From assembly GCF_000525835.1 (NCBI RefSeq), contig NZ_AODD01000002.1, forward strand, positions 606,256 through 670,255: a DNA stretch of 64,000 nt, in the 5' to 3' direction. The DNA is from Listeria grandensis FSL F6-0971 (GTDB lineage Bacteria; Bacillota; Bacilli; Lactobacillales; Listeriaceae). A program made the position numbers and the translations under genes. Shown one piece after another: positions 22,648 through 33,847 of the stretch (position 1 is its first letter; every line of letters starts with the position of its first letter). Under the pieces are notes generated by a model. It saw only the letters and a list, made by a program, of their open reading frames with translations, did not search any database and was not told where the DNA came from.

Positions 22648-23094
22648 TTATGAAAGATATTGCTTCACGAATTTGTTTACTGCGTTTCCGTCTGCTTTAC
22701 CTTTTACTTTCGGCATTACAGCGGTCATCACCTTACCAAAATCGGCTGGAGATGTTGCACCAACTTCTTCGATCGTAACTTTTACAATTTCAGCGATTTC
22801 TTCCTCGGAAAGTTGCTTCGGCAAATAGCTCTCCACAATCACGATTTCCTCTTGTAACTTCTCAACAAGGTCAGAGCGATCTGCCTTCTCAAATTCGTTC
22901 AAAGAGTCGCGACGTTGTTTCATTTCACGGGAAAGAATAGTCACTTCGTCGTCAGGAGATATATCATCTGTACCTAGACGAATGGCTTCATTTTGCAAAG
23001 CCGCTTTCAACATGCGGATAACGGAAAGTTTATCTTTCTCTTTCGCGCGCATCGCTTGTTTCATATCCTCATTCAGTTGGTCAAGGAGACTCAT
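22648..23094 (-). CDS. yqeY: GatB/YqeY domain protein
   Basis: 148 residues starting [20 protein letters not shown]. This is a stand-alone version of the helical tRNA-recognition tail of GatB/GatE. The C-terminal [11 protein letters not shown] and SPADFGKVM segments are typical. It probably binds tRNA; its role is not settled. It sits 3 bp after the rpsU reading frame. Confidence 0.93.
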   Translation of the reverse strand: MSLLDQLNEDMKQAMRAKEKDKLSVIRMLKAALQNEAIRLGTDDISPDDEVTILSREMKQRRDSLNEFEKADRSDLVEKLQEEIVIVESYLPKQLSEEEIAEIVKVTIEEVGATSPADFGKVMTAVMPKVKGKADGNAVNKFVKQYLS

Positions 23095-23114
23095 GCTTTA
23101 TTTCGTCCCTTCGA

Positions 23115-23289
23115 TTAGAATTTGCGTTTTCTTGCTGCTTCTGATTTCTTTTTTACGTTTTACGCTTGGTTTTTCATAAAATTCGCGCTTTCTAACTTCT
23201 TGCATTGTACCTGTTTTGGAAACAGTACGTTTAAAGCGACGAAGAGCATCTTCAAGCGATTCGTTTTTACGAACTACTGTTTTTGACAT
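23115..23289 (-). CDS. rpsU: 30S ribosomal protein S21, frameshifted near its C-terminus in this sequence
   Basis: Starts [20 protein letters not shown]. As given, the frame runs on to 23098 with an odd tail ([10 protein letters not shown] and on). Removing one A from the six-A tract (plus-strand T at 23149-23154) gives [15 protein letters not shown] and a stop at 23115-23117. That is the standard 57-residue S21. So the coding end is 23115 and the sequence has an extra base. A strong RBS (GGAGGGAGGG) precedes ATG. Confidence 0.92.
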
Positions 23290-23416
23290 CTCTCTTTCCC
23301 TCCCTCCGACACTTAAATGGACAAGGATGTCCTAAGCTATTTGAACACCTCGCACAAGACTAGCCTGTGAATGAGTCCAAAGTAATGCACATACTATTTG
23401 CATTCACTCACTAAAA

Positions 23417-23445
23417 ATTATAAACCAAACGGCTAGGCGAGTCAA
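23417..23445 (-). promoter_or_regulatory. Sigma-A promoter of rpsU-yqeY
   Basis: TTGACT (23440-23445), 17-nt spacer, TATAAT (23417-23422). The 5' leader is about 120 nt and contains no ORF I can support. Confidence 0.85.
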
Positions 23446-23505
23446 TATGCAATCGTTAACTTTTGCTGATTTATTTTCGAAAGATGCTAACAATCTACTT
23501 CCCTT

Positions 23506-24258
23506 TTACCCATTTTTGGAAAGTTCAAACGCATACGAAGCCGCTCCTAAAAAATAAAGTGGCGCCGTTTCTGTACGCAAGATACGAGGTCCTAGCCCCA
23601 CTTGCACGGCTTGATGTGCTGCTAATTTATCCACCTCATCCGTTGCAAAACCACCTTCTGGACCGAAAATCGCGAGCACAGATTCTCCAGGCTTCACCTT
23701 GCCAAAAAGTGTGGCTAATGCGGATTCCTCACCCGATTTGGCACTTTCTTCATAGGCAACAACGACGTGATCGTAATTCGCACTTTCCTCTACCAGCGCT
23801 TGAAACGACTCTAAATGTCGGAAATGCGGTACAAAATGACGATGTGATTGTTCAGCAGCTTCTAACGCAATTTTGTCTAAGCGCTCTACTTTTTTCTTCA
23901 CTTTTTTGCCGTCCCACTTGGAAATAGAACGCTTTGCCGGGAAAGATAAAAATTGCTTTGCACCAAGTTCTGTCCCTTTTTGAGTAATCCATTCTAACTT
24001 ATCACCTTTAGGCAGACCACTCGCGATGGTGATAGCGATAGGAAGCTCAGAAGACTCGTTCTTCCATGATAAGACGGTTAAGCGTATAAAATCCTCACCT
24101 AGCTCTTTAATACTAGCAATCGCCGTACGTTCGTCTGGAGTGACAAGATATACTTGATCCTCCAGTTTCATTCGCATAACCCGAACAATATGATGAAAAT
24201 TATCTCCCGTTATTATCGCGGTATCATCCTTGATTTCATCAATAAAATATCGTTGCAT
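23506..24258 (-). CDS. rsmE: 16S rRNA (uracil-1498-N3)-methyltransferase RsmE
   Basis: 250 residues. N-terminal PUA-like domain (MQRYFIDE, GDNFHHIVRVMRMK), then a SPOUT domain with the knot motifs LAIFGPEGGFATDE and LGPRILRTETAPL. It methylates U1498 of 16S rRNA in the 30S subunit. The start is 3 bp after the prmA stop. Confidence 0.95.
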   Translation of the reverse strand: MQRYFIDEIKDDTAIITGDNFHHIVRVMRMKLEDQVYLVTPDERTAIASIKELGEDFIRLTVLSWKNESSELPIAITIASGLPKGDKLEWITQKGTELGAKQFLSFPAKRSISKWDGKKVKKKVERLDKIALEAAEQSHRHFVPHFRHLESFQALVEESANYDHVVVAYEESAKSGEESALATLFGKVKPGESVLAIFGPEGGFATDEVDKLAAHQAVQVGLGPRILRTETAPLYFLGAASYAFELSKNG

Positions 24259-24260
24259 CT

Positions 24261-25202
24261 TTATTCACCTCGCTTGGCGTAAATAGCTACCCAATCTGTT
24301 ATTTGTTCCACATGATACACCGTTAAACCTGCTTCAATCAAGGCTTCTGTCACAATTTCACGTTTCGGTTCAATAATACCAGACGCAATAAAAATTCCAT
24401 TCGGTTTTAGCGCTGCATGCACATCTTTTGGAAACAGTAAAATGACTTCTGCTAAAATATTGGCTACAATAATATCCGCCTTTTGATCAATACCTTTTAA
24501 CAAATCATTTTGCTGGATAGTGACGATGTCTTCACAATGGTTCTGCGCGATATTTTCGCGAGCCGCACGAACAGCCACCTCATCAAGATCCGTAGCTAAA
24601 ACACTTTTCGCTCCAAGTTTTGCACTAGCAATACTCAAAACGCCGGAACCTGTACCGACATCAATGATTTCATCGCCAGGCTTCACGATTTTCTCGAGCG
24701 CTTGTACACAGAGTTGTGTCGTCGGGTGCGTCCCTGTTCCAAATGCCATACCCGGATCGAGCTCAATAATCATTTCATCCGCATTTTCCGGCGTGTAGTC
24801 CTCCCAAGTCGGAACAACGGTAATTTGATCCGTAATTTTAACCGGATGATAGTATTTTTTCCAAGCTGTTGCCCATTCTTCATCATTGACCTCATTTACC
24901 TGAAAAGTAAGGTCTCCAAGCGGTATATCAAACTGGGCCAAACCGCGGATACGAGCCTCGATCTGTGGAACCCTCTCTAAAAAATCTTCCGTCGTTAAAA
25001 AGTAAGCCTTGATAATCACACCCTCTGCTGGATAATCGGCAGCTTGCAAATCATAAATTTCACCGAAACGATCCTCATGCTCGCGTGTCAAATCTGCGGA
25101 ATCCTCAATGGAAACCCCGCTGGCTCCTGAATCATTTAATGCATATGTAATTGGCTCTACCGCATCGTTTACAGAGTGAATCTCAATCTCTGACCATTTC
25201 AT
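24261..25202 (-). CDS. prmA: Ribosomal protein L11 methyltransferase PrmA
   Basis: 313 residues. The N-terminal L11-recognition domain is followed by a class I SAM domain: [39 protein letters not shown] and the [10 protein letters not shown] motif. It trimethylates L11. It lies downstream of dnaJ, after the heat-shock operon terminator. Confidence 0.95.
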   Translation of the reverse strand: MKWSEIEIHSVNDAVEPITYALNDSGASGVSIEDSADLTREHEDRFGEIYDLQAADYPAEGVIIKAYFLTTEDFLERVPQIEARIRGLAQFDIPLGDLTFQVNEVNDEEWATAWKKYYHPVKITDQITVVPTWEDYTPENADEMIIELDPGMAFGTGTHPTTQLCVQALEKIVKPGDEIIDVGTGSGVLSIASAKLGAKSVLATDLDEVAVRAARENIAQNHCEDIVTIQQNDLLKGIDQKADIIVANILAEVILLFPKDVHAALKPNGIFIASGIIEPKREIVTEALIEAGLTVYHVEQITDWVAIYAKRGE

Positions 25203-25227
25203 TTTGAATGCCTCATTTCTAAGTTAA

Positions 25228-25265
25228 AAGGCTCGGCATTACTGAATACGCAATATCCGAGCCTT
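25228..25265 (-). terminator. Terminator downstream of dnaJ
   Basis: AAGGCTCGG / CCGAGCCTT stem followed by TTAACTT on the minus strand, between dnaJ and prmA. Confidence 0.8.
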
Positions 25266-25274
25266 CTCATCTAT

Positions 25275-26414
25275 TTATTCACCTTTAAAAGCTTTTTTCA
25301 TCTTATCGAAGAAACCTTCGCTGTTTTCGTCTACTTTATCACCTGTCGTTGTCGCAAATTCACGTAAAATGTCTTTTTGCTTCTCATCCAGTTTTTTCGG
25401 AACGATCACTTTGACGATGACGTGTTGGTCACCAGTTCCGTTACCGCGAAGATGCGGAACACCTTTGTTGCGTAAGCGGAAAGTCGTACCCGTTTGCGTA
25501 CCAGCAGGGATTTTCAGACGAATTTTGCCATGAACGGTTGGGACATCGATTTCATCGCCGAGTGCGGCTTGAACGAACGTCAGTGGAACCTCCACATAAA
25601 TATCGCTTCCTTCGCGTTCAAAGAATTCATCATGTGCTACGACGAAGACAACGTAAAGATCACCGTTTGGTCCGCCGTTAACGCCACCTTCACCTTCGCC
25701 AGCAACGCGCATTTGTTGCCCGTCATCCACACCAGCAGGCACTTTTAGTTTGATTTTCTTCTTCTTCGTTACCCGACCAGAGCCATGACATGTATCACAT
25801 TTTTCTTTGATCTCTTTCCCAGTACCATTACAATATTGGCAAGTCCGTTTGTTGACGATTCTACCGAATGGCGTGTTTTGCTCGACGTTAACCGAACCTT
25901 TTCCGCCACAATGAGAACATTTTTCAGGATGTGTGCCTGGTTTCGCACCACTTCCATCACACGTATCACAGCTTTCTTCCCGCGGTACTTCAATCTCCAC
26001 TTCTTTACCAAAAATCGCTTCTTTGAATTTCAAACGCATCGTGTACTGCATGTCACTCCCTTGACGAGGTGCATTCGGGTCTTGCCGAGAGGAACCACCA
26101 CCAAAGAATGTATCAAAAATATCTTCAAATCCACCGAAACCTTGACCGCCAAAGCCGCCGCCTCCGTATGAACCGCCACCACCAAATCCTTGGTTCGGGT
26201 CAACATGCCCATATTGGTCATACTGCGAACGCTTAGATGCGTCAATTAAAACTTCGTATGCTTCGGATATTTCTTTAAATTTCTCATCAGCGCCAGTTTC
26301 TTTGTTAATATCTGGGTGGTATTGCTTCGATAGCTTACGATAAGCTTTTTTTATCTCATCTGCCGAGGCGCCTTTGGAAACGCCAAGCACTTCATAATAA
26401 TCACGTTTTGCCAT
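25275..26414 (-). CDS. dnaJ: Chaperone protein DnaJ
   Basis: 379 residues from ATG 26414 ([17 protein letters not shown]). The open frame upstream of that is not coding. The J domain has the HPD motif (YHPDINKE). A Gly/Phe-rich stretch (about 75-110) with many GGG/FGG follows, then four CxxCxGxG zinc repeats ([32 protein letters not shown]) and the substrate-binding C-terminal beta domain. Co-chaperone of DnaK. AAGGAG is 13 nt from ATG, rather far. Confidence 0.97.
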   Translation of the reverse strand: MAKRDYYEVLGVSKGASADEIKKAYRKLSKQYHPDINKETGADEKFKEISEAYEVLIDASKRSQYDQYGHVDPNQGFGGGGSYGGGGFGGQGFGGFEDIFDTFFGGGSSRQDPNAPRQGSDMQYTMRLKFKEAIFGKEVEIEVPREESCDTCDGSGAKPGTHPEKCSHCGGKGSVNVEQNTPFGRIVNKRTCQYCNGTGKEIKEKCDTCHGSGRVTKKKKIKLKVPAGVDDGQQMRVAGEGEGGVNGGPNGDLYVVFVVAHDEFFEREGSDIYVEVPLTFVQAALGDEIDVPTVHGKIRLKIPAGTQTGTTFRLRNKGVPHLRGNGTGDQHVIVKVIVPKKLDEKQKDILREFATTTGDKVDENSEGFFDKMKKAFKGE

Positions 26415-26493
26415 TTTTTGCGTCTCACTCCTTGTCCTTCTCGTATTTCTCTTAACGTATTGTAACATATGTTTTAGCGAAGTAAAACAATGA

Positions 26494-26540
26494 TTTCCCG
26501 AAAAAATCGGGAAAAAGCCAAAGCCAGTTAGACTTTGACT
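26494..26540 (-). terminator. Paired hairpins between dnaK and dnaJ
   Basis: On the minus strand, a GTCAAAG / CTTTGGC hairpin with TTTTT follows the dnaK stop. A second one, TTTCCCGA / TCGGGAAA, comes immediately after. They probably attenuate or process the dnaK-dnaJ transcript, lowering dnaJ relative to dnaK. Confidence 0.65.
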
Positions 26541-26565
26541 CTTCGTCCCCACTATTTCTTAATAC

Positions 26566-28404
26566 TTATTTTTTCTCTGCGTCGTCATCTTTTACTTCTT
26601 CAAACTCAGCGTCTACAACATCGTCGTTTGCAGCAGCTTCAGGATTTTCACCTTGTGCTGCTTGTTGCTCTGCCGCTGCTTGCTCGTACAACTTAACAGA
26701 TAGCGCTTGGACAATCTCGTTTAACGCATCTGTTTTCTCTTTGATTGCGTCGAAATCTTCGCCTGTAAGGGCTTCAGACAATTCATCACGAGCCGCTTCT
26801 GCTTTCTTCACTTCTTCTTCGTCTACTTTGCCTTCTAATTCTTTCAATGTTTTATCAACAGTGAACACTAATTGATCGGCGTTGTTACGAAGTTCTGCGT
26901 TTTCTTTGTTTTTCTTATCTTCTTCTGCATTTAATTCTGCGTCTTTCACCATTTTTTCAATCTCTTCGTCTGTTAAACCTGAAGAAGATTTGATCACAAT
27001 ATTTTGCTCTTTACCAGTTCCAAGGTCTTTCGCACGAACTGTTACGATACCGTTTTTATCGATGTCAAAAGAAACTTCGATTTGCGGGATACCGCGTGGT
27101 GCTGGTGGTAAATCTGTTAATTGGAAGCGACCAAGTGTTTTGTTATCTTTCGACATTGGGCGCTCACCTTGCAATACGTGAATGTCTACTGCTGGTTGAT
27201 TGTCAGCCGCTGTCGAGAATGTTTGTGATTTCGATGTTGGAATCGTTGTGTTACGTTCGATAAGTGGAGTCATTACGCCACCCATTGTTTCAATTCCTAG
27301 AGAAAGTGGTGTTACGTCTAGAAGTACTACGTCTTTCACGTCACCCGTGATGACGCCACCTTGAATCGCCGCACCCATCGCTACAACTTCATCTGGATTT
27401 ACACCTTTATGCGGCTCTTTGCCTAGTTCTTTTTTGATTGCTTCTTGTACTGCTGGAATACGAGTCGAACCACCAACAAGGATAACTTCATCAATATCGC
27501 TTGCAGAAAGTCCAGCATCTTTAAGCGCTTGACGCGTCGGTGCAATCGTACGGTCTACTAAATCATGTGTTAATTCGTCAAATTTAGCGCGAGTAAGCGT
27601 TACTTCTAAGTGAAGTGGGCCAGCTTCTCCAGCCGTAATAAATGGTAGTGAAATTTGCGTGCTAGTCACACCAGAAAGGTCTTTTTTCGCTTTTTCAGCA
27701 GCATCTTTCAAGCGTTGTAATGCCATTTTGTCTTTAGAAAGGTCAATGCCATTATCGCGTTTGAATTCAGCGACTAGGAAATCAATAATTTTTTGGTCAA
27801 AGTCGTCCCCACCAAGCAAGTTATCGCCGGCTGTTGAGTGAACTTCGAATACGCCATCGCCAAGTTCTAGAATAGATACGTCAAAAGTACCGCCACCTAA
27901 GTCAAAAACAAGGATTGTTTGGTCTTTATCGATTTTGTCCATACCGTAAGCAAGTGCTGCTGCAGTAGGCTCGTTGATAATACGCTCTACTTCAAGACCT
28001 GCGATTTTACCAGCATCTTTTGTTGCTTGGCGTTGTGCATCATTGAAATATGCTGGAACTGTGATAACCGCTTTGTCTACTGTTTCACCAAGATAGTCTT
28101 CCGCGTAACCTTTTAAGTATTGCAAAATAATTGCGCTGATTTCTTGTGGGGAATAGTCTTTATCTTCCACGGTTTCCTTGTAATCTGTACCCATGTGGCG
28201 TTTGATTGATGCCACCGTATTAGGGTTTGTGATCGCCGCACGTTTCGCAACTTCCCCAACTTGACGTTCACCGTTTTTGAAGCCGACAACAGATGGTGTT
28301 GTGCGTGCGCCTTCTGGATTTGGGATAATTTTTGCTTCTCCGCCTTCTAATACTGCCACTGCAGAGTTTGTAGTTCCTAAGTCAATACCGATAATTTTAC
28401 TCAT
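26566..28404 (-). CDS. dnaK: Chaperone protein DnaK (Hsp70)
   Basis: 612 residues. Actin-like ATPase domain: [26 protein letters not shown] and the [14 protein letters not shown] motif. The substrate-binding domain starts after the interdomain linker [14 protein letters not shown]. The C-terminus is helical and Q/A/E-rich, ending in an acidic [15 protein letters not shown] tail. It works with DnaJ and GrpE in folding and stress recovery. It belongs to the hrcA-grpE-dnaK-dnaJ operon, with CIRCE upstream of hrcA. Confidence 0.98.
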   Translation of the reverse strand: MSKIIGIDLGTTNSAVAVLEGGEAKIIPNPEGARTTPSVVGFKNGERQVGEVAKRAAITNPNTVASIKRHMGTDYKETVEDKDYSPQEISAIILQYLKGYAEDYLGETVDKAVITVPAYFNDAQRQATKDAGKIAGLEVERIINEPTAAALAYGMDKIDKDQTILVFDLGGGTFDVSILELGDGVFEVHSTAGDNLLGGDDFDQKIIDFLVAEFKRDNGIDLSKDKMALQRLKDAAEKAKKDLSGVTSTQISLPFITAGEAGPLHLEVTLTRAKFDELTHDLVDRTIAPTRQALKDAGLSASDIDEVILVGGSTRIPAVQEAIKKELGKEPHKGVNPDEVVAMGAAIQGGVITGDVKDVVLLDVTPLSLGIETMGGVMTPLIERNTTIPTSKSQTFSTAADNQPAVDIHVLQGERPMSKDNKTLGRFQLTDLPPAPRGIPQIEVSFDIDKNGIVTVRAKDLGTGKEQNIVIKSSSGLTDEEIEKMVKDAELNAEEDKKNKENAELRNNADQLVFTVDKTLKELEGKVDEEEVKKAEAARDELSEALTGEDFDAIKEKTDALNEIVQALSVKLYEQAAAEQQAAQGENPEAAANDDVVDAEFEEVKDDDAEKK

Positions 28405-28458
28405 AATTTAATTTCCTCCTATTGTTACCAATTGCTTATATGCAACTGGATTCTTGTT

Positions 28459-29034
28459 TTATTGGTTTACTTTTACCATCGATGGACGGATGACACGATC
28501 TTTCAACTTGTATCCTTTTTGTAATTCCATCGTGATTTCATTGCTTTCTTTTGTTTCATCACTATCTTGCATGACCGCTTGATGGAAGTTCGGGTCAAAT
28601 TGCTCGCCGAGTGCTGGGATTTCTTCCAAGCCTTCTTTTTCAAGTGCTGTCATGATTTGACCATAGACCATCTTCATGCCCGTCAAGAGTGCTTCCATTT
28701 GTTCCGAGTCACTTTGCGTGTCCCAGTGCTTTTTGGAAACCATCCAGCGCTGGCAAAAGTTCTTCCGCGATACTTTGCGAACGATATTTCTGATTCGCCG
28801 TACGCTCCGCGATGTTACGTTTTTTCACATTTTCAAAATCAGCCTGGAGTCTCAAGTAACGATCCTCAGATGCTTCTAATTTTTCTTCCAACTCAAGCAA
28901 ACGATTCTCATCTTTGTTTTCGACTTCTTCATTGTGAGCTTCCATCTCTTCTTCCACGACACTAAGTTCCTCTGCCGCTTCTTTTTCGATTTCTTGCGCT
29001 ACTTTTTCTTTTTTTGTTTTTTTTGTTCAGACAC
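28459..29034 (-). CDS. grpE: Nucleotide exchange factor GrpE, two frameshifts in this sequence
   Basis: The start is GTG at 29034, 5 nt after GAGGTGA (MSEQ and on). The lysine-coding tract at 29003-29024 (runs of 5, 7 and 8 T on the plus strand) breaks the frame; two extra bases or one missing base would explain it. A second break is at 28722-28724, where removing one G restores [17 protein letters not shown]. The repaired protein is about 190 residues: a long acidic coiled coil ([20 protein letters not shown]) and the C-terminal beta domain ([16 protein letters not shown]). It releases ADP from DnaK. Confidence 0.88.
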
Positions 29035-29048
29035 GTTTGTCACCTCTT

Positions 29049-30086
29049 CTATTTTTGATTATCATGATAAAGCCTTGTTAACACAGTTGTTAAATCCCGA
29101 CTTACTAGGTCAACTAAGCCCATCATGCGGTCGTATTCCATCCGTGTCGGGCCTAGGAGGACGATGCCTCCTACATGTTCATTGGCAATGCTGTACGTCG
29201 CAGTAATAATACTACAATCGTCCATCAAATGGTTATTTATCTCCGTACCAATTTTAACATGAAGGCCTTGAGGTATGTCAGAAAAGAGCTGGTAAACATC
29301 TTTTTCCTGATCCATCAACCGTAGCAATTCTCGTACCTTGGCAAAATCGTGAAATTCTGGCTGGTTCAAAATATTAGTTTTCCCGCCAAAATACACTTTT
29401 TCCTTACTGATTTGTTGGAACGAATCCTTCAAAATCGAAAGCATTAACTCATGATTTACCACGTTGCTCCGCAGTAAATCGGACACTTCTGCTGGAATCA
29501 TCGAATTCATTTGATCAATCGGGAGCCCAACTAAGCGCTCATTTAAAATGTTGACGACTCGCTCCATATCACTCGGTGTCATCGTTTCTGGAATTGTTAC
29601 CACGTGGTTGTCAATATGACCTTGATCGGTAATCAGAATTAACATCGCTTGATTTCTGTTGATTGGTACAAATCGGAAACCACTCAATCGATTCTGCTTT
29701 GACGCAGGACCGAGTAAAATCGATGTATAATTCGTTAAATCAGATAACATCAAGGCTGACTTTTGAATAAGCTGCTCCATTTCAAAGTAAGTCTCTGAAA
29801 AAAGCGATTGAACAGACATAATATCCTGCTTCTTCAACTTCTGTGGCTCAAGTAAATAATCCACGTAAAAACGATAACCTTTCTCAGATGGGATACGTCC
29901 TGATGAAGAATGCGTCTTTTCAATAAATCCATATTCTTCTAGCACACTCATCTCATTACGGATCGTCGCTGAGCTAAACGGTAAATTATTCTCCTTCAGC
30001 AAATTCTTAGATCCAACTGGTTGCACAGTCTCGATGAAATGGTCGATAATGGCACGAAAGATCAACAATTGCCTCTCGGTTAACAT
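29049..30086 (-). CDS. hrcA: Heat-inducible transcription repressor HrcA
   Basis: About 345 residues. The N-terminal winged helix ([20 protein letters not shown] through [20 protein letters not shown]) binds CIRCE; the C-terminus is GAF-like ([15 protein letters not shown]). ATG 30086 follows AGAGGTGAT; an earlier GTG overlaps that RBS, so I reject it. It represses its own operon and is refolded by GroE under normal conditions (family knowledge). Confidence 0.96.
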   Translation of the reverse strand: MLTERQLLIFRAIIDHFIETVQPVGSKNLLKENNLPFSSATIRNEMSVLEEYGFIEKTHSSSGRIPSEKGYRFYVDYLLEPQKLKKQDIMSVQSLFSETYFEMEQLIQKSALMLSDLTNYTSILLGPASKQNRLSGFRFVPINRNQAMLILITDQGHIDNHVVTIPETMTPSDMERVVNILNERLVGLPIDQMNSMIPAEVSDLLRSNVVNHELMLSILKDSFQQISKEKVYFGGKTNILNQPEFHDFAKVRELLRLMDQEKDVYQLFSDIPQGLHVKIGTEINNHLMDDCSIITATYSIANEHVGGIVLLGPTRMEYDRMMGLVDLVSRDLTTVLTRLYHDNQK

Positions 30087-30101
30087 ATCTATCACCTCTT
30101 T

Positions 30102-30128
30102 TTAGCACTCGATAGGTTTAAGTGCTAA
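30102..30128 (-). promoter_or_regulatory. CIRCE operator (HrcA binding site)
   Basis: TTAGCACTC - 9 nt - AAGTGCTAA. The consensus is TTAGCACTC-N9-GAGTGCTAA, so one arm has a single mismatch. It lies 16 nt upstream of hrcA. Confidence 0.93.
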
Positions 30129-30133
30129 ATACA

Positions 30134-30168
30134 ATTATAAATTTACCACTCCGATTGTCTGCTGTCAA
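30134..30168 (-). promoter_or_regulatory. Promoter of hrcA-grpE-dnaK-dnaJ
   Basis: TTGACA at 30163-30168. At 17-nt spacing the -10 would be TAAATT (30140-30145). A perfect TATAAT lies at 30134-30139 but at 23-nt spacing. The start point would fall in or next to CIRCE. Confidence 0.65.
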
Positions 30169-30221
30169 CAAAAAACACTCGATTTCAGACTAAAGTAGTA
30201 ATTAGCCGAAACCAAGCGCCA

Positions 30222-31350
30222 TTATAAAAATTCTTGAAAAACGTTATTGCCCAAAAAGCGTCCTCTTCTCGTGAGTCGCACACTTTCTTGCGTCGATTCT
30301 AGCCACCCTTTTGTGAACGTTTTATCGATGGCATGTGCAAATGTTGTATCTAATGACTGACCAAATTTCGTTTGAAAATGCGCCTTATCCACTCCAGCGA
30401 CTTTTCGCAAACCGAGAAACATCTCCTCTTCCATCTTTTCTTTCAAGGTCAACTCTTTTTGTTGAAAGATCGGTAATTCATTATTTTGTAGCGGTTGCAT
30501 GTATTTTTTCAATGGGCCGTAGTTCGCATAGCGATTTTCGCCCACATAGCCATGCGCCCCAGCACCGAAACCATAGTAGTGCTCGTTGCTCCAATAGACG
30601 ATATTGTGCTTGCTTTCAAAGCCCGGTTTCGCAAAATTACTGATTTCATACTGTTTGCGACCATATTTCTCCATCGTGTTCATCAATGTTTCATACATAT
30701 TCGCCTCCGCATCCTCACCAGGGAGGAGGAGCTTTCCTTTTTGCATCAAGTTGTAGAAAATTGTCTTCGGCTCGATGATGAGCGAATACGCCGAGTAATG
30801 CGGTAAATCCAGAGCAAGCGCCTTCGTCAATGTGTCTTCGAAATCCGCTTCTGTCTGACCAGGCAAACTAAAAATAAGATCAATACTGACATTCTCGAAA
30901 CCTACCTGCTTAGCGTTATTCACCGATTGGTAAACATCATCGACTGTGTGGATGCGCCCAATCTTCTTGAGCAATACATTATTAAAACTCTGAACCCCCC
31001 ATGCTAAGCCGATTCACACCATGGTCTTTCATGACTTGCAACTTGCTTAGGGAAAGATCCCCTGGATTCGCTTCAAAACTAAACTCCGCCCCTTCCACGA
31101 TTGGAAAAATCCGCAAAATAGCAGAACAAAGCTTAGCTAACTGCGCCTCGGTAAGCGTCGTCGGTGTTCCGCCCCCCACAAAAACAGTCTCCACAGGGTC
31201 CATTGATTGCTTGTCGGTCACCATTTCCATCTCTTTAATCAACAAATCAACATATTCATCGACCGGTTGCCCCTCTAAAAAAACCTTATTGAAGTCACAA
31301 TAATAACAAATATGTTCGCAAAAAGGGATGTGGATATATACCGCAGTCAT
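30222..31350 (-). CDS. hemW: HemW-like radical SAM protein (heme chaperone), frameshifted in this sequence
   Basis: Formerly called HemN-like. The N-terminal half is MTAVYIHIPFCEHICYYCDF, the radical SAM C-x3-C-x2-C cluster motif, with FVGGGTPT and SFEANPGD. It stops after RLSMGGSEF because of a six-base C tract at 30995-31000 (plus strand). With five, it continues as RLSMGVQSFNNVLLKKIG. The C-terminal half carries VSIDLIFSLPGQT and SKHNIVYW. Repaired length is 375. HemW proteins deliver heme rather than oxidise coproporphyrinogen (family knowledge). Confidence 0.9.
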
Positions 31351-31376
31351 TTTTATACACTCTTTTCTTTAAGGAG

Positions 31377-31425
31377 AAAAAGCGAACTTCGCATGCCCCA
31401 CGTGAACAAGTTAAAGTCGCTTTTT
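31377..31425 (-). terminator. Terminator of lepA
   Basis: AAAAAGCGA / TCGCTTTTT long hairpin with a T tail on the minus strand, between lepA and hemW. Confidence 0.75.
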
Positions 31426-31436
31426 CCGCCGATTCT

Positions 31437-33263
31437 TTATTTATCGTCCATTTTCAAGATTGCCATGAAGGCTTCTTGTGGTACCTCTACGGAACCAATG
31501 GATTTCATACGTTTCTTACCTTCTTTTTGTTTTTCTAAAAGTTTCCGTTTCCGTGATACATCTCCGCCATAACATTTAGCCAATACGTTTTTACGGAGCG
31601 CCTTAATCGTTGAACGTGCCACAATTTTCGTACTGATCGCTGCTTGGATTGGCACCTCAAACTGTTGCCTCGGAATGAGTTCTTTTAGTTTTTCAACGAT
31701 GATTTTTCCGCGATCATAAGAGAAGTCTCTGTGTACAATAAAGCTAAGCGCATCGACTTTCTCATTATTTAGCACGATATCCATTTTCACCAGTTTCGAT
31801 TCACGGTAGCCAATCAGCTCATAGTCAAACGACGCATAGCCTTTTGTACCGGATTTCAACTGATCGAAAAAGTCATATACGATCTCTGAAAGTGGCATTT
31901 CATAAATAACGCTCACACGGATATCATCGAGGTACTCCATCGTCATAAAGTTCCCACGCTTATTCTGCGCAAGCTCCATTACCGCACCAACATAATCATT
32001 TGGCACCATAATCGTTGCTTTGACATAAGGCTCTTCCACAGAATCAATCACGCCGGGTTCTGGCATTTCAGCAGGATTATCAACAACCGCCTTCGAGCCA
32101 TCTGTTAAGTTCACGTGATAAATAACACTCGGTGCTGTTGTAATCAAATCAATGTTAAACTCCCGCTCAATCCGTTCTTGAATAATTTCCATATGGAGCA
32201 AGCCAAGGAAACCGCAACGGAAACCAAAACCTAGCGCCTGAGAAGTTTCTGCTTCATACTGTAATGCCGAGTCATTTAATTCTAATTTTTCAAGAGCATC
32301 ACGTAAATCATTGTATTTTGCTGAATCAATCGGGTACAAACCGCAGTACACCATCGGATTTAACTTCCGATAACCAGGTAATGCTTCTGCTGCCGGATTG
32401 TTGGCAAGCGTAATCGTATCCCCAACACTCGTATCACTAACGTTCTTGATTGCAGCCGTTAAATACCCAACATCCCCGACCATCAATTGGTCTCTTGGTG
32501 TGGACTTCGGAGTAAAGACCCCAACCTCAGTTACTTCAAATTCACGCCCATTAGCCATCATTCGAATCTTGTCGCCAGCCTTCACGGAGCCTTCCATCAC
32601 ACGAATATTCGCTATAACACCACGGTAGGCATCAAAAACAGAGTCAAAAATAAGCGCTTTTAACGGAGCATCAATATCTCCCGTTGGTGCAGGAATTTTT
32701 GCAACGACTTGTTCTAGAATATCTTCAATACCAATCCCTGATTTCGCGGAAGCAAGGACAGCATCCGACGCGTCGAGTCCAATCACATCTTCAATTTCCG
32801 CGCGAACCCGTTCTGGTTCTGCAGCTGGAAGATCGATTTTATTAATAACCGGCATAATTTCCAGATCATTATCGAGCGCCAGATAAACATTAGCAAGTGT
32901 TTGCGCTTCGATACCTTGTGCCGCGTCCACTACTAAAATAGCACCCTCACATGCTGCTAAACTACGCGATACCTCATATGTGAAATCGACATGCCCTGGT
33001 GTATCAATCAAGTGAAAGATATATGTTTCGCCGTCTTTGGCTGTATACGATAATTCCACCGCGTTCAATTTAATCGTAATACCACGTTCTCGTTCTAAAT
33101 CCATCGAATCGAGCAGTTGCGCCTTCATTTCACGATGTGTGAGCGCATTTGTCATTTCTAAAATACGATCGGCAAGCGTTGATTTACCATGATCAATATG
33201 TGCTATTATCGAAAAATTTCTTATTTTCTTTTGTCTTTCTAGCATTTCTTCTTTCTTCATTTC
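31437..33263 (-). CDS. lepA: Elongation factor 4 (LepA)
   Basis: About 608 residues from ATG 33263 ([12 protein letters not shown]). An in-frame ATG 24 nt upstream lacks an RBS, whereas GGGAG stands 8 nt before this one. GTPase motifs: [32 protein letters not shown]. Domains II, III and V follow, then the LepA-specific C-terminus ([17 protein letters not shown]). Ribosome-associated, affecting initiation and back-translocation. Confidence 0.96.
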   Translation of the reverse strand, partial: EMKKEEMLERQKKIRNFSIIAHIDHGKSTLADRILEMTNALTHREMKAQLLDSMDLERERGITIKLNAVELSYTAKDGETYIFHLIDTPGHVDFTYEVSRSLAACEGAILVVDAAQGIEAQTLANVYLALDNDLEIMPVINKIDLPAAEPERVRAEIEDVIGLDASDAVLASAKSGIGIEDILEQVVAKIPAPTGDIDAPLKALIFDSVFDAYRGVIANIRVMEGSVKAGDKIRMMANGREFEVTEVGVFTPKSTPRDQLMVGDVGYLTAAIKNVSDTSVGDTITLANNPAAEALPGYRKLNPMVYCGLYPIDSAKYNDLRDALEKLELNDSALQYEAETSQALGFGFRCGFLGLLHMEIIQERIEREFNIDLITTAPSVIYHVNLTDGSKAVVDNPAEMPEPGVIDSVEEPYVKATIMVPNDYVGAVMELAQNKRGNFMTMEYLDDIRVSVIYEMPLSEIVYDFFDQLKSGTKGYASFDYELIGYRESKLVKMDIVLNNEKVDALSFIVHRDFSYDRGKIIVEKLKELIPRQQFEVPIQAAISTKIVARSTIKALRKNVLAKCYGGDVSRKRKLLEKQKEGKKRMKSIGSVEVPQEAFMAILKMDDK

Positions 33264-33394
33264 TCCAGCTCCCGAATTCGAACTCATCTTATTAAAACGA
33301 TGGCAAGCTAAGATAGATTATATCAGTCGCGCTCGCTATTTTCAATCACTTCCGCCTTTTTTTACAAAAAAATAAATAAATTAGTAAAGTAATA

Positions 33395-33423
33395 TTGCAA
33401 TATCTGCTGTGTTTAGGTATAAT
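33395..33423 (+). promoter_or_regulatory. Sigma-A promoter of rpsT
   Basis: TTGCAA (33395-33400), 17-nt spacer, TATAAT (33418-33423), giving a 5' leader of about 75 nt. Confidence 0.8.
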
Positions 33424-33504
33424 AACATTTGTTCTAGTGTAATTTTGAAGGGTATGGTATATATTATAGATACTACCTCATAATTTTGGGCGGAGGTGAA
33501 TGAA

Positions 33505-33759
33505 ATGCCAAATATTAAATCAGCAATCAAACGTGTAAAAACAACTGAAACTCGCAACAGCCGCAACACATCTCAACGTACTGCGATGCGTACAGCTGTT
33601 AAGAAATTCGAACAAGCTGTAGAAAACAATGCAGACAACGCGAAAGATCTATATGTTGAAGCTAGTAAAAAATTAGACGGCGCGGTTAGCAAAGGTCTAC
33701 TTCACAAAAACAATGCAGCACGCAATAAATCTCGCTTAGCTAAAAAACTAGCTAAATAA
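33505..33759 (+). CDS. rpsT: 30S ribosomal protein S20
   Basis: 84 residues from ATG 33505 ([15 protein letters not shown]), preceded by GGAGGTGA; the ATG 9 nt earlier overlaps that RBS. Alanine/lysine-rich helical protein ending [17 protein letters not shown]. Binds 16S rRNA early in 30S assembly. Transcribed alone, divergent from lepA and convergent with holA. Confidence 0.97.
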   Translation: MPNIKSAIKRVKTTETRNSRNTSQRTAMRTAVKKFEQAVENNADNAKDLYVEASKKLDGAVSKGLLHKNNAARNKSRLAKKLAK

Positions 33760-33775
33760 TACGATTGTAAATCGC

Positions 33776-33836
33776 AAAAACATCGCACTGTCGTGTGGTG
33801 TTTTTTTGTTTGTCTAGGGACAGGAAACCCTAGACA
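33776..33836. terminator. Terminator pair between rpsT and holA
   Basis: ACATCGCAC / GTGTGGTGT hairpin followed by seven T (33776-33807) terminates rpsT and has T-rich sequence on the other side too. A second hairpin, TGTCTAGGG / CCCTAGACA (33810-33836), lies next to the holA stop. Confidence 0.8.
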
Positions 33837-33847
33837 AAACCCAACGA

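Noticed and set aside
23463..23927. 154-codon plus-strand ORF opposite rsmE
   Set aside because: Shadow of rsmE with a low-complexity-like translation and no RBS.
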